A DNA stretch of 64,000 nucleotides. Source: DATDEW01 sp046590205 (GTDB lineage: Bacteria > Bacteroidota > Ignavibacteria > Palsa-1295). Positions within the stretch are counted from its first letter, which is position 1. Each line of letters opens with the position of its first letter. Location of the stretch: the NCBI GenBank assembly GCA_046590205.1, contig JBKJTT010000091.1, positions 25,950-89,949 on the forward strand, written 5' to 3'. The notes beneath the pieces were generated by a model. That model did not search any database and was not told where the DNA came from. It saw nothing but the letters and a program-made list of their open reading frames with translations. Shown piece by piece: positions 25,014 through 34,398 of the stretch. The translations under genes were made by a program, and so were the position numbers.

Positions 25014-28000
25014 ATGAACACGATTCACTTTACATCCCGTCTTTGGAAATGCGGAAAGCTTCCCGGCTTCTTCCTCATCCTCCTCGTATTGTCGTTCGCG
25101 AACGGTCTTCGCGCACAAGAAAACCCGTATGGCAAAAGCTACTACAAGGTGCTCTCGTCATCGGCAACTGAACTTGTTGTCTCAATTACCCCAAACTACT
25201 CGGAATATACAGTAGCTGATTCAGCTACTGGTGAAGAATATACACGGGTCAAAGTCACTGGCGGTACACTTGATCAACTTGTAGCAGGTGAACCTGCTCT
25301 TGAATGGCTACGTCTTCCGATACTTTCTCCATCGGCGAAAATACCGAAGGTTGAAATTGTAAAAGAAGTACGAGAGAATATCGGCGGCATATCGCTTGCC
25401 CCTGTTCCGAACTATATGTTCAAGGGGAAACAACCGCTTGAAATATACACGAAGAATTCGGAATACAATATATCTCGAAACACTCTAACAGCATACTCAC
25501 GTCCGACAGGTACATTCCGTACGGCATACACAAGTGAACTTGTTGTTACTCCGATGCGCTACGATGCCAACGCAAAGGTTCTATCACGAGTAAAAGAGTT
25601 AGTGCTTCGTATTACGTATCAGGGTGCTACTTCACGCGCGAAGAAAGTATCTCAACCCGAAGCAAGTTTTTTTAAGAGTACATTTATTAACGGCAATGTC
25701 AGCGAGTTCTATCAAAATGCTTCATCGCAAATAGCTCCTTCTCTGCCATCGCATATTGCATACAAAGTTACACCACAGGCAGGTGAGACATGGATCGCTG
25801 TCAAGACTACTGATGAAGGAGTGTACCGCATCACAGCCGGCAACTTACAGCAGTATGGTATCACAAGTGCTGACGTTTCGACGATATCACTTTATGGTTT
25901 TGGCGGAAAGCAATTACCCGAAAGCGTTGATAGCACCACTGGTGATCTTCAGGAAGTTGCGATCGATATTCGTACTGACGGCTCCGGGAATTTTCAAGAA
26001 TTGCGTTTCTTTGCTCCGGGCATTACGACGTGGGGATACCGCAGTGAATTCCAGCCGAGCAAGATATTCAAGCTCTACCATGAGCGTAACCCATATACTT
26101 CGAATGGTACGTTCTACCTAAAAGTAGGCGGGTCGGGCAACGGAAAACGTATTGTAACACAAGCTGATGCAATCAGTGGTACTCCTCAAGAAAGGAATAC
26201 GGTTTTTTCGTCGTATGTCTATGAAAAAGAGGAGCGATTTGAAGTACCGAACATTTCCCGCGAGTTCTTGGGTGAAGTAATACCACTTGGTAGAGATGTA
26301 AGCGTCTCGATTCCGGCACTTCCAGGATATACATCTGACTCTGTTCTTATTCGCCCCGCAATTGATGCAAAGTCATGCGAAGCAAGCACGATCACTCTAA
26401 AGGTTAATAATTCACCACTTGGGATTATTGCTCCTTCATCGTTGAGTTGTTCACAGGAAGATCATCGCTATCTTACCCGCGAATGGGGCACTGCCTTTGC
26501 TTTGGCACCAACCTTGGGGATGCCGCAGAGTTTTTCCTTCATGGCAACGAGCAATGATAAGTCGTCGAAGTATTGGTTGAACTTTATAGATATATTTTAT
26601 CTGCGCAAAGCAGAGCTAAACGAAGGACAAGTACCCTTCATGCTTTTCTCCGATACATCATCGTACCGTTTTAATTTTTCAAATGCTACAACAGGTGAAG
26701 TATGGGATATTTCAGACCATAAAAACATCAAACGCACTGCTTCGGCAAGTGGGGCTTCGATGAGTGCAGAAGTTATGGGGAAGGGCGAAGTACTTCGCCG
26801 CTTTACCGCATTTAGTGACGGGAATATCAAGTATCCCGAGCTTTCGACGCTTTCAGCAATGACGCTTCGTTCTGGCATCTCTCAAACAGGTGCTCAAAAT
26901 ATTATTATTACCCCTGTAGCGTTCGTTGAACAAGCACAGAAACTTGCAGCCATTCGTGAGCGTGGTGGTCAGGCAACAAATCCGCTGACAACAGCTGTCG
27001 TAACGGTCGAAGATATTTACCGTGAATTCGGCTACGGCAACAAAGATGTAACAGCTATTCGTGATTTTCTTGCATATTCACTCCGCTCCACGGTAAAGAA
27101 TGGTAGCACTGTGCCGCTCTTTGCTACGCTCTTTGGCAACGGTCACGCTGATTATCAGAACCGTGTTGTGCAGCTTGAGCAGCGAGTACCAGTCTATGAA
27201 ACGAATAATTGGGGCTCTGTTACGCTTATGCGAAAGGACTATCCTGACCCCGTACCCGACGATGTATATTTTGTTAGGTTAACTCCAACCACCGGATTTA
27301 AACTTGATATTGCGATCGGTAGAATAACAGTGCAGACCGAAGAGGACGCAGAAAGCTTCATCCGTAAAACAGAAAAATACGAAACATCAAGTGATGAAGG
27401 TTCATGGCGTTCTCGTACCGTATTCATTACAGATGATCGTTACTATAATGATACGAAGCGTTCTGACCCAATAAATCATATAATAGATTCAGAAGAAGAG
27501 ATCGAGCGGGTTGATCGCCGTTTGTTAGTTGATAAGCTCTATAGTCATGTCTATGCCCATACGACGATATCAGGCGGTCAACGTCGCAAACCCGAATTTG
27601 AAAAGCAGATCGTGGATGCATTTAACTCCGGTGCAGTGCTTATCTCCTATGCAGGGCATGGCAATCCGAATGTCTGGACGAATGAATCGGTTCTTAATGT
27701 CCCCTCAACAATAAACAAACTTTCAAACTTTAACCGACTCCCCTTCACAACAACAGCGACCTGTGATTTCTCGGAGTTTGATAATTGTAACAATCCAATA
27801 TCGGGTGGTGTCCAAACACTTACAAAGCCCGACGGCGGATGTATCGGCTCGCTTGCTACCAGCAGAAGTGTCTATCCAGGGGAAGAGCTTGTCTATACAT
27901 TTTATCAGAAGCTTTTTGATATTGGTTGTAATGAACTTCAAGGGTCAAACTATGTCGGATTTGCGTATGCTGCCGGCCGGCTCGCAGGCACGGATGGTTT

Positions 28001-29159
28001 CAATGCCAACAAGTTCTTTATCCTTGGTGACCCTGCACAACGTTTGCTCATCCCAAGACAATATGTATTCATTGACTCCATCAATGGACAGCCCTATAGT
28101 GAAGAGACAGCAACAACAGAACTGGCTTCACTTTCGGTAGTGCGAGTATCCGGACACATATCAAATACATGCAACGGAAGTGAGATTGATGCGGGATTTA
28201 ACGGAACATCGTCAGTAACGCTCTTTGATGCACCCACACGTGTTGAACAAGTCTCTACCTTCACGCAAGCATCGCCGATAACCGATTCGTGGATGGTAGA
28301 AGGACCGATCCTTTATCGCGGTAGTGCAACGGTAAAGAATGGACGTTTCTCGACGAGCTTTATTGTTCCAAAGGATATTAAGTTTGATACGAACAAGGCG
28401 AAGATACACATGTATGCTTCGAGCGATAATTTCCGCTCGGCTGTTGGTGTTGGGACGAACATCAGAGTGTATGGCGTAGATACATCCGCCGCTGATGATT
28501 CAGATGGGCCTAACCTTACGGTCTATATCGGTTCACGCCGCTTCCGCTCGGGAGACGTTGTGCCAATTCATTCAAAAGTTATTGTTGATGTAAAAGATAT
28601 TAGCGGCATCAATACATCTACTGCAAGCATCGGTCATTCATTTGTCGGCTGGGCAAATGATTCGACATCTAACATTATTGACTTTGCAGAAAATTATACT
28701 GCTGCACAAGATGATTATTCCTCCGGTACATCAGAGAAGCAAACACAACTCCCGAAAGGAGCAGGTGTACTTAATGTCCGTGCATTTGATGCGCTCAATA
28801 ACCCGACCTTTACAAGCGTAGATTACATCGCAAGTGATGAGAATCCGTACAAACTTTATGATGTAGCAGTAGTGCCAAGCCCTGCTCGTAGCACGGCAAC
28901 ATTTACATTTTTGCAGCCATCTGCACCGGATAGTCCGGTAGATATTACTGTAGATATTTTTACCGTTGATGGACGGAAGGTACAAGAGCTATCTGCACTG
29001 AATGTTTCGCAAAACGGTATCAATCTGCTGTGGGACTTACGAGACATGTCCGGCTCTGTTGTGCCCGATGCAGCATACGTCTATAGAATTTTAGTCAGTG
29101 AGAGATTGACATCGCTCCAGACAATGTCCGGTGGTGTATTTATCGTCCAAAGACAATAA
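25014..29159 (+). CDS. porU: Type IX secretion system sortase PorU (C25 peptidase)
   Basis: 1381 aa. Signal peptide ~1-35 (GFFLILLVLSFANGLRAQ). A long beta-rich N-terminal part is followed by a gingipain-like C25 peptidase domain (about 630-1010) with catalytic His882 in YAGHGN and Cys917 in TATCDFSEFD. An Ig-like region and a CTD-like end follow (VVPSPARSTATF, then VYRILVSER). PorU is the outer-membrane sortase that removes the CTD of T9SS cargo and links the mature protein to anionic lipopolysaccharide. It is somewhat longer than the P. gingivalis enzyme. porV follows 25 bp downstream, the conserved porU-porV order. Several substrates with CTDs are encoded in this window. Confidence 0.93.
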   Translation: MNTIHFTSRLWKCGKLPGFFLILLVLSFANGLRAQENPYGKSYYKVLSSSATELVVSITPNYSEYTVADSATGEEYTRVKVTGGTLDQLVAGEPALEWLRLPILSPSAKIPKVEIVKEVRENIGGISLAPVPNYMFKGKQPLEIYTKNSEYNISRNTLTAYSRPTGTFRTAYTSELVVTPMRYDANAKVLSRVKELVLRITYQGATSRAKKVSQPEASFFKSTFINGNVSEFYQNASSQIAPSLPSHIAYKVTPQAGETWIAVKTTDEGVYRITAGNLQQYGITSADVSTISLYGFGGKQLPESVDSTTGDLQEVAIDIRTDGSGNFQELRFFAPGITTWGYRSEFQPSKIFKLYHERNPYTSNGTFYLKVGGSGNGKRIVTQADAISGTPQERNTVFSSYVYEKEERFEVPNISREFLGEVIPLGRDVSVSIPALPGYTSDSVLIRPAIDAKSCEASTITLKVNNSPLGIIAPSSLSCSQEDHRYLTREWGTAFALAPTLGMPQSFSFMATSNDKSSKYWLNFIDIFYLRKAELNEGQVPFMLFSDTSSYRFNFSNATTGEVWDISDHKNIKRTASASGASMSAEVMGKGEVLRRFTAFSDGNIKYPELSTLSAMTLRSGISQTGAQNIIITPVAFVEQAQKLAAIRERGGQATNPLTTAVVTVEDIYREFGYGNKDVTAIRDFLAYSLRSTVKNGSTVPLFATLFGNGHADYQNRVVQLEQRVPVYETNNWGSVTLMRKDYPDPVPDDVYFVRLTPTTGFKLDIAIGRITVQTEEDAESFIRKTEKYETSSDEGSWRSRTVFITDDRYYNDTKRSDPINHIIDSEEEIERVDRRLLVDKLYSHVYAHTTISGGQRRKPEFEKQIVDAFNSGAVLISYAGHGNPNVWTNESVLNVPSTINKLSNFNRLPFTTTATCDFSEFDNCNNPISGGVQTLTKPDGGCIGSLATSRSVYPGEELVYTFYQKLFDIGCNELQGSNYVGFAYAAGRLAGTDGFNANKFFILGDPAQRLLIPRQYVFIDSINGQPYSEETATTELASLSVVRVSGHISNTCNGSEIDAGFNGTSSVTLFDAPTRVEQVSTFTQASPITDSWMVEGPILYRGSATVKNGRFSTSFIVPKDIKFDTNKAKIHMYASSDNFRSAVGVGTNIRVYGVDTSAADDSDGPNLTVYIGSRRFRSGDVVPIHSKVIVDVKDISGINTSTASIGHSFVGWANDSTSNIIDFAENYTAAQDDYSSGTSEKQTQLPKGAGVLNVRAFDALNNPTFTSVDYIASDENPYKLYDVAVVPSPARSTATFTFLQPSAPDSPVDITVDIFTVDGRKVQELSALNVSQNGINLLWDLRDMSGSVVPDAAYVYRILVSERLTSLQTMSGGVFIVQRQ

Positions 29160-29184
29160 GTTTATGATAAGGAGAATATATTTC

Positions 29185-30267
29185 ATGCAACGAAAACTCA
29201 TAGTGGCGCTTGCCTTGGTTATGGCTCTTGGCGCCGTGCCTAAGATATCTTCGGCACAGCAAATAACAACGGCAGTGCCATTCTTGCTCATCGCACCTGA
29301 TGCCCGTGCAAGCGGTATGGGTGATGGTGGTACGTCAATTGCCGATAACTCAAATGCTATGTTCTGGAATCCTTCTGGGCTTGCATTCCAGACCGATAAA
29401 GAAGTCGGGTTGACACATACACAATGGCTTCCACAATTCAATAGCGATCTTTTCTATGACTTTGCCACGTTCAAGTGGAATAGTGAAGAAGATTTCGGTG
29501 GTACGATCGCAGCAAGCATCACATTCCTCAATCTTGGTAAATTTATTTACACGACTGAGCAATCGCCCGACCCGCTTGGCGAATTCCATTCTTTTGAGTA
29601 TGCGATAGCAATTGGGTATGCAACGAAGCTTGCACCAGATTGGGGTTTTGGCGGAAGTATCCGCTATATCCAATCATCGCTCTCGCCTTTGAACGTAGGT
29701 GCAGAGCAGCAAAAGGGTATTGGTCGTTCGGTCAGTTTTGATATTAGCGCTATGTGGCGCCCCGACACAACCTATATCGAAGAACTTGCAAATCGATTCT
29801 CCGCAGGTTTCGTTCTTTCGAACCTTGGTCCGAAGATGAAGTACATTGACGTTGCACAGGCAGATCCTCTTCCGACTCTTCTTCGTGTTGGTTTCGGGTA
29901 TAAACCGCTTGTCGATGAGTATAATGATCTTGCTGTCAATGTGGATATCGGCAAACTTATTGTCTATCGCGATTCTATTTCCGGAATTGCAGATAACCTC
30001 CCGAAATCTCTTGTCACCGCATGGAAAGGCGACCTTATGAGTTCGCTTATGTTCTCTGCCGGTCTTGAGTACTGGTATGATCAGCTCCTTGCACTTCGCG
30101 CGGGATACTATTCAGAAGGCGCGCGAGTCGGAGATAGAAATTATATGACCTTTGGTGCGGGCTTACGCTATGATGTCTATACCTTCGACTTTAGCTATCT
30201 AAGCACATTTGAGGAAAATCACCCGCTTGCGAACACTCTGCGTTTTAGTTTAGGAATTAAGTGGTAA
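29185..30267 (+). CDS. porV: T9SS outer-membrane shuttle protein PorV
   Basis: 360 aa. The ATG at 29185 follows AAGGAG at 29169-29174 and begins the signal peptide (MQRKLIVALALVMALGAVP); in-frame ATGs at 29131 and 29164 are less likely. The mature protein starts QQITTAVPFLLIAPDARASGMGD..., the hallmark of PorV/LptO, with SNAMFWNPSGLA soon after; the rest is a FadL-like 14-strand barrel ending in an aromatic-terminated strand (FSLGIKW). PorV collects cargo from the translocon and brings it to PorU. Its stop overlaps the GTG start of the next gene by 7 bp. Confidence 0.93.
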   Translation: MQRKLIVALALVMALGAVPKISSAQQITTAVPFLLIAPDARASGMGDGGTSIADNSNAMFWNPSGLAFQTDKEVGLTHTQWLPQFNSDLFYDFATFKWNSEEDFGGTIAASITFLNLGKFIYTTEQSPDPLGEFHSFEYAIAIGYATKLAPDWGFGGSIRYIQSSLSPLNVGAEQQKGIGRSVSFDISAMWRPDTTYIEELANRFSAGFVLSNLGPKMKYIDVAQADPLPTLLRVGFGYKPLVDEYNDLAVNVDIGKLIVYRDSISGIADNLPKSLVTAWKGDLMSSLMFSAGLEYWYDQLLALRAGYYSEGARVGDRNYMTFGAGLRYDVYTFDFSYLSTFEENHPLANTLRFSLGIKW

Positions 30268-31199
30268 TAAACCAAACGGTACTCCCAAAGCCGGGACTCG
30301 CAAGAGTTCTTGCTGTTTTCGTTGCGTTCATCGGCTTCTTGGTGTTATGCTCGGAAGCCGATGCACAATTTATTACCCCGACTACTTCCGTTACATCTCC
30401 GAGCAAGAGTCAATTCATAAATAATACTTCCTTCCTAAATTCTTTCAGTAGCCACGAAACAGTACCTACAGTACCGGGACTTGAGGACGAGAATACAGAG
30501 TCAGTTTCAGCTTCCCGAAAAAGTCCAATACTCGCTGCAGGGTTATCACTTATTCTTCCAGGACTTGGTGAGTACTATGTAGGCGATCAGATATGGCGTG
30601 GTATCATCTTTACCTCAATTGATGCAGTGCTCTGGTTCGGACATTTTTCCTATCTTGCGAAAGGGGATGATTCGACCATTGCATTCCAAACGTATGCTGA
30701 TACGAATTGGCTGCCGTCAAAGTATGCTGACTCTTTAAACACGTTGCTTCGAAGTATTCAACGGCAAGAGATTCCGCCCAATTTTACTTTTAGTGATATT
30801 AATAAAGGAGAGGATACATTAGCGCAGTTCTTACCTCAAGGTTTGCTACCGCTTTCCCATCGGCTTCCGATGCAGGGGAGCCAGCAGTATTACGAGCTTA
30901 TTTCCAAATATATTCAGTTCACGTATGGCTGGCGCGATGCACAAAGTTCAGACCCAAACAAGTCAGCTATGTTCCAACGTCATGCCCAAATGCGGGCAAA
31001 TATGAATGCACAGTACGAGAGTGCTGATTATTTCCTTTTTGGCATAATTATTAATCGTGTACTTTCAGCGATCGATGCCGTGCTTCTTGCACGAGATCAT
31101 AACAGTGCGATACGTTTACAAGGTAATCTACGATTAGAAAAAGAACAGGATGGTCGTTTGGGGTATGTATCATCGGCAAAAATGTCGGTTAGATTCTAA
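30261..31199 (+). CDS. Exported protein with C-terminal membrane segments, in porV operon
   Basis: 312 aa with a GTG start at 30261 that overlaps the end of porV, implying translational coupling. N-terminal signal (LARVLAVFVAFIGFLVLC...ADAQ), a Ser/Thr-rich linker, then LAAGLSLILPGLGEYYVGDQ, which resembles the 'PGLGQ.Y.G' start of DUF5683-type two-helix membrane proteins, followed by IIFTSIDAVLWFGHF. A second hydrophobic patch (YFLFGIIINRVLSAIDAVLLA) lies near 265. Position suggests a T9SS or envelope accessory role; family assignment is tentative. Confidence 0.75.
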   Translation: MVINQTVLPKPGLARVLAVFVAFIGFLVLCSEADAQFITPTTSVTSPSKSQFINNTSFLNSFSSHETVPTVPGLEDENTESVSASRKSPILAAGLSLILPGLGEYYVGDQIWRGIIFTSIDAVLWFGHFSYLAKGDDSTIAFQTYADTNWLPSKYADSLNTLLRSIQRQEIPPNFTFSDINKGEDTLAQFLPQGLLPLSHRLPMQGSQQYYELISKYIQFTYGWRDAQSSDPNKSAMFQRHAQMRANMNAQYESADYFLFGIIINRVLSAIDAVLLARDHNSAIRLQGNLRLEKEQDGRLGYVSSAKMSVRF

Positions 31200-31245
31200 A
31201 GAGTCACATACGAACAAGAACGCTCAAAATCACGTTATTTACTCC

Positions 31246-31923
31246 ATGACAACTTCAACTATGGCAACAAAACTATTTTCGTTTCTCATTATAGTAGTAC
31301 TCTCTTCTTCAGCGTTTGCACAGCCAACGCCTGAGCAGGTCCTCGGTGACCGTGCATCGAACCTCATAGACACAGCAATGCGCGGACTGAACCTTCGTGC
31401 AAAGATATTCAATGCTGAACTTGAGAAGATAAACGCACTTCGTCCGCTCGACCCGGATTCCTTTACTCCCTTACGTATGGACAGTGTCATAACGGGACTA
31501 AAAGAGTTTACAAGTTATCTGGAAGTCTATCGTGCGATGAGTAACGCCACGCTAAAGATAATTCAGGATTCTGTTGAGGCACTTCGCGCATCTGCGCCTA
31601 AATCCAAGCGAAAAACCTTTTTGAAAGAGTTCATCGATGCCTACACCCTTGACCATACTGCTTTTGGTAAATATACATCATTCCTTTCTGTACTTTACAT
31701 TGATGTAATCAAAGCATTAGAATACGGCAGGTCTATTAATATTGAAGTGAAAGATAACCAGTTGCAGTTTACCAATAAAGAGCACTACGATGAATATACA
31801 AAGATCATCACCACAATAGAGAAGAACAATAAGAAGGTGATGAATGCCGGAGCAAATGCACAAAAAGCTACTGCTGATGCAAGCTTAGCGATGCAGAAGG
31901 CATACGGCTCGGCAAAGAAATAA
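31246..31923 (+). CDS. Exported alpha-helical protein of unknown function
   Basis: 225 aa from the ATG at 31246 (a second ATG at 31261 also fits). Signal peptide MATKLFSFLIIVVLSSSAFA, then a helical mature domain (about 200 residues) with heptad-like stretches (LIDTAMRGLNLRAKIFNAELEKI; KIITTIEKNNKKVMNAGANA). Lys-rich C-terminus. No recognised family. 46 bp after the previous gene and 18 bp before the GNAT gene, so part of the porU-meaB run. Confidence 0.75.
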   Translation: MTTSTMATKLFSFLIIVVLSSSAFAQPTPEQVLGDRASNLIDTAMRGLNLRAKIFNAELEKINALRPLDPDSFTPLRMDSVITGLKEFTSYLEVYRAMSNATLKIIQDSVEALRASAPKSKRKTFLKEFIDAYTLDHTAFGKYTSFLSVLYIDVIKALEYGRSINIEVKDNQLQFTNKEHYDEYTKIITTIEKNNKKVMNAGANAQKATADASLAMQKAYGSAKK

Positions 31924-31941
31924 GAGCATCGCTCTCTCGAC

Positions 31942-33066
31942 ATGAATATCCGTCGCATCTCTACAAAAAAGGAGAAGCTCGCATTTATTAGAATGATGTG
32001 GGGTATCTATGCCGGAGACCCGAACTGGGTTCCGCCCCTTGAGATAGATAGGATGAAGCTCATTGATGAGATCAAGAACCCGTTCTATAAACATGCAGAG
32101 ATAGCATACTTCATCGCTGAAGATGGAGTGAAGATCGTTGGGCGAATCGCAGGCATCATCAACCATACACACAATTCACTCCATAATGACAAAGTTGGAT
32201 TCTTCGGTTTTTTTGAATGTGTGAATGATGCTTCGGTTGCTAAAGCTCTACTTAGTGTTGCAGAGGAGTTTGTCCGCACAAAGGGGATGACGAACATTCG
32301 TGGGCCTTACAACCCATCCTCAAATGATGAATGTGGCTTGCTCGTAGATGGCTTTGATTCTCCTCCTGTTCTGTTGATGACTTATAATCCACGCTACTAT
32401 ATAGATTTGATCGAGAGAGCAGGATATGTAAAGGCGATGGACATGTTCGCATGGAAACTTACAACCACCGACGCAAAAAGCGAGAAGCTGATGCGTGTCA
32501 CGAAAGCATTGCAAGTTCGTTCCGGAGTAACGATTCGTTCATTCAAGAAATCAGATTTCACCGCAGAGATAGAGCGCATCAAACGAGTATATAACAGTGC
32601 ATGGGAAAAGAATTGGGGTTTCTTCCCGTTCACTGATGAAGAATTCGACTTTATTGCGAAGGACCTTAAGCAGATATATGACCCTGACCTAATTCTCATC
32701 GCCGAGAAGAATGGAGAGCCCATCGGCTTCGGGCTTTCACTTCCGAATATCAATGAAGCATTGATGGCAGGTGTGAAGATACCCAGCGGCATCATAAACT
32801 TACCCGCGACAGTATATAATCTTCTTACAAAGAAGAAAGCTATAAAGAGCGTCAGAGTTTTTGTGCTTGGAGTCATTCAAGAGTTTCGCGGACTTGGCAT
32901 TGATGGTATGCTCTATGCAGAAACCATCAAACGCGCCGAGCAGAAAGGATACTCGTGGGGTGAGGCATCATGGATACTTGAGAATAACATTGCAATGAAC
33001 CGCGCCGTAGAGATGATGAACGGCGAAAAATACAAAACCTATCGGATATACGAGAAAGCACTCTAA
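31942..33066 (+). CDS. GNAT-like N-acetyltransferase family protein
   Basis: 374 aa, cytoplasmic. Belongs to a conserved family with two halves: an N-terminal domain starting with the hallmark FIRMMWGIYAGDPNWVPPL, then AYFIAEDGVKIVGRIAGIIN and NIRGPYNPSSNDECGLLVDGF (given here in two overlapping fragments of the gene), and a C-terminal GNAT fold with FVLGVIQEFRGLGIDGMLY (acetyl-CoA loop) near 312 and EASWILENNIAMNRAVEMM near 345. The substrate is unknown. It is followed by meaB on the same strand. Confidence 0.85.
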   Translation: MNIRRISTKKEKLAFIRMMWGIYAGDPNWVPPLEIDRMKLIDEIKNPFYKHAEIAYFIAEDGVKIVGRIAGIINHTHNSLHNDKVGFFGFFECVNDASVAKALLSVAEEFVRTKGMTNIRGPYNPSSNDECGLLVDGFDSPPVLLMTYNPRYYIDLIERAGYVKAMDMFAWKLTTTDAKSEKLMRVTKALQVRSGVTIRSFKKSDFTAEIERIKRVYNSAWEKNWGFFPFTDEEFDFIAKDLKQIYDPDLILIAEKNGEPIGFGLSLPNINEALMAGVKIPSGIINLPATVYNLLTKKKAIKSVRVFVLGVIQEFRGLGIDGMLYAETIKRAEQKGYSWGEASWILENNIAMNRAVEMMNGEKYKTYRIYEKAL

Positions 33067-33099
33067 GCTCTCGTATTTTTGCGTTAAAGAATACATCTG

Positions 33100-34050
33100 T
33101 TGAATATAGAAGAGCTCATACCTAAAGTACTTTCTCGTGATAGACGTGCTGTCGCACAGGCAATCTCTATCGTCGAGAACGATATGCCACAGATGCAAGC
33201 ACTTCAGCATGGCATCGCTTCAAAGCTTAGTAATGCCTATAGAATAGGCATTACAGGTCCGCCGGGAGCAGGGAAGTCAACACTTACTTCCGAACTCACT
33301 AAAACATTTTTGAAGCTCGGCAAGACTGTCGGAATTATTGCCATTGACCCTACAAGTCCGTTCACAGGCGGTGCAATTCTTGGTGATCGTATCAGGATGC
33401 AGGATGTTTCGATGAACACTGGTGTGTTCGTCCGCTCGATGGCGACGCGTGGTTCACTCGGAGGTCTTTCTGCGAAGACTAAGGACGCCGCCGATATCCT
33501 TGATGCCGCCGGATATGACATTATTATCTTCGAGACCGTTGGCGTTGGTCAATCCGAACTTGACATCGCTAAGACTGCCGATACAACCATCGTAGTGCTT
33601 GTGCCTGAATCAGGTGATGCTGTGCAGGCGATGAAATCGGGGCTGATGGAAATCGCAGACTTCTTTGTCCTAAACAAGAGCGACCGTGAGGGTGCAGATC
33701 AAGCTGTCCTTGCGATAAAAACTATTCTTACTTTCCGTATCACTCACGCAGAAGACGAGTGGATACCTGATGTAGTTAAGACGGTTGCGAATAAGGGTAT
33801 TGGTCTTGAAGATATTGTTGCCGAGATAGAACGGCATAAAGAACATCAACTAAAAACAGGATTCTTTTTGACCAAGCGCAGTCAGAACGAGCGAGATCGA
33901 GTCGTTGAGCTTGTAGAGAGTTTACTGCGCGTAGATTTCTGGACGAATGAGCGGAGAGAGAAACTTGCGACGTTTGCGAAGAGTATTGCCGACCATGAGA
34001 TAACAAGTTATGATGCGGCCGCGAAGTTAGTCGAAGACTTTAAACGCTGA
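33100..34050 (+). CDS. meaB: Methylmalonyl-CoA mutase-associated GTPase MeaB
   Basis: 316 aa with a TTG start at 33100 (no ATG nearby; the start gives the usual MeaB N-terminus LIPKVLSRDRRAVAQAISIVE). G3E GTPase: Walker A GPPGAGKS (53-60), IAIDPTSPFTGGAILGDRIR (switch I region), ETVGVGQSE (switch), and NKSDREGADQ (NKxD). It loads or protects adenosylcobalamin on methylmalonyl-CoA mutase, so mutA/mutB should exist elsewhere in the genome. A weak TATTTTTG at 33074-33081 could be its own promoter. It converges with gatC, leaving 5 bp. Confidence 0.96.
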   Translation: MNIEELIPKVLSRDRRAVAQAISIVENDMPQMQALQHGIASKLSNAYRIGITGPPGAGKSTLTSELTKTFLKLGKTVGIIAIDPTSPFTGGAILGDRIRMQDVSMNTGVFVRSMATRGSLGGLSAKTKDAADILDAAGYDIIIFETVGVGQSELDIAKTADTTIVVLVPESGDAVQAMKSGLMEIADFFVLNKSDREGADQAVLAIKTILTFRITHAEDEWIPDVVKTVANKGIGLEDIVAEIERHKEHQLKTGFFLTKRSQNERDRVVELVESLLRVDFWTNERREKLATFAKSIADHEITSYDAAAKLVEDFKR

Positions 34051-34055
34051 TCGGG

Positions 34056-34397
34056 TTACATCTCCTCAATATCTTCATCAGCATCAACTAATACTTCGCT
34101 TTTTGCCTGCTCAATAACCTTTGGAACAAGGAAATATCCATCAGCCGCTTTCGGCGCATTCTTTAAGGCTTCATCGCGTGAGGTAGTAGCAATGAACTCG
34201 TCTTTGCGGAAGTCATTAAGTTCGACGGTCTCATTAATGTTCTCAAGCGGTGCAACACCTGTTACATCCGCTTCCTTGAGCTGGTCAATATAGCCAAGCA
34301 CGTTATTGAGGTCTGATGTATATACCTCTACCTCCGAGTCATTAAACTCAAGTCGTGCGAGCTTTGCTATTCTTTGTACGTCGTCTTTGGTTACCAT
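34056..34397 (-). CDS. gatC: Aspartyl/glutamyl-tRNA(Asn/Gln) amidotransferase subunit C
   Basis: 113 aa from the ATG at 34397, one base after the TAA of the preceding gene (TAATATG); an upstream ATG at 34412 is less likely. GatC signature: VQRIAKLARLEFNDSE at the N-terminus, LNNVLGYIDQLKEADVTGVAP, then DFRKDE. GatC stabilises GatA/GatB in making Gln-tRNA(Gln) or Asn-tRNA(Asn). The C-terminus carries an acidic tail (DADEDIEEM). gatA and gatB are not in the window. Last gene of a four-gene operon. Confidence 0.93.
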   Translation of the reverse strand: MVTKDDVQRIAKLARLEFNDSEVEVYTSDLNNVLGYIDQLKEADVTGVAPLENINETVELNDFRKDEFIATTSRDEALKNAPKAADGYFLVPKVIEQAKSEVLVDADEDIEEM

Positions 34398-34398
34398 A

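Noticed and set aside
32397..32876. 159-codon minus-strand frame
   Set aside because: Antisense shadow of the GNAT-like gene.
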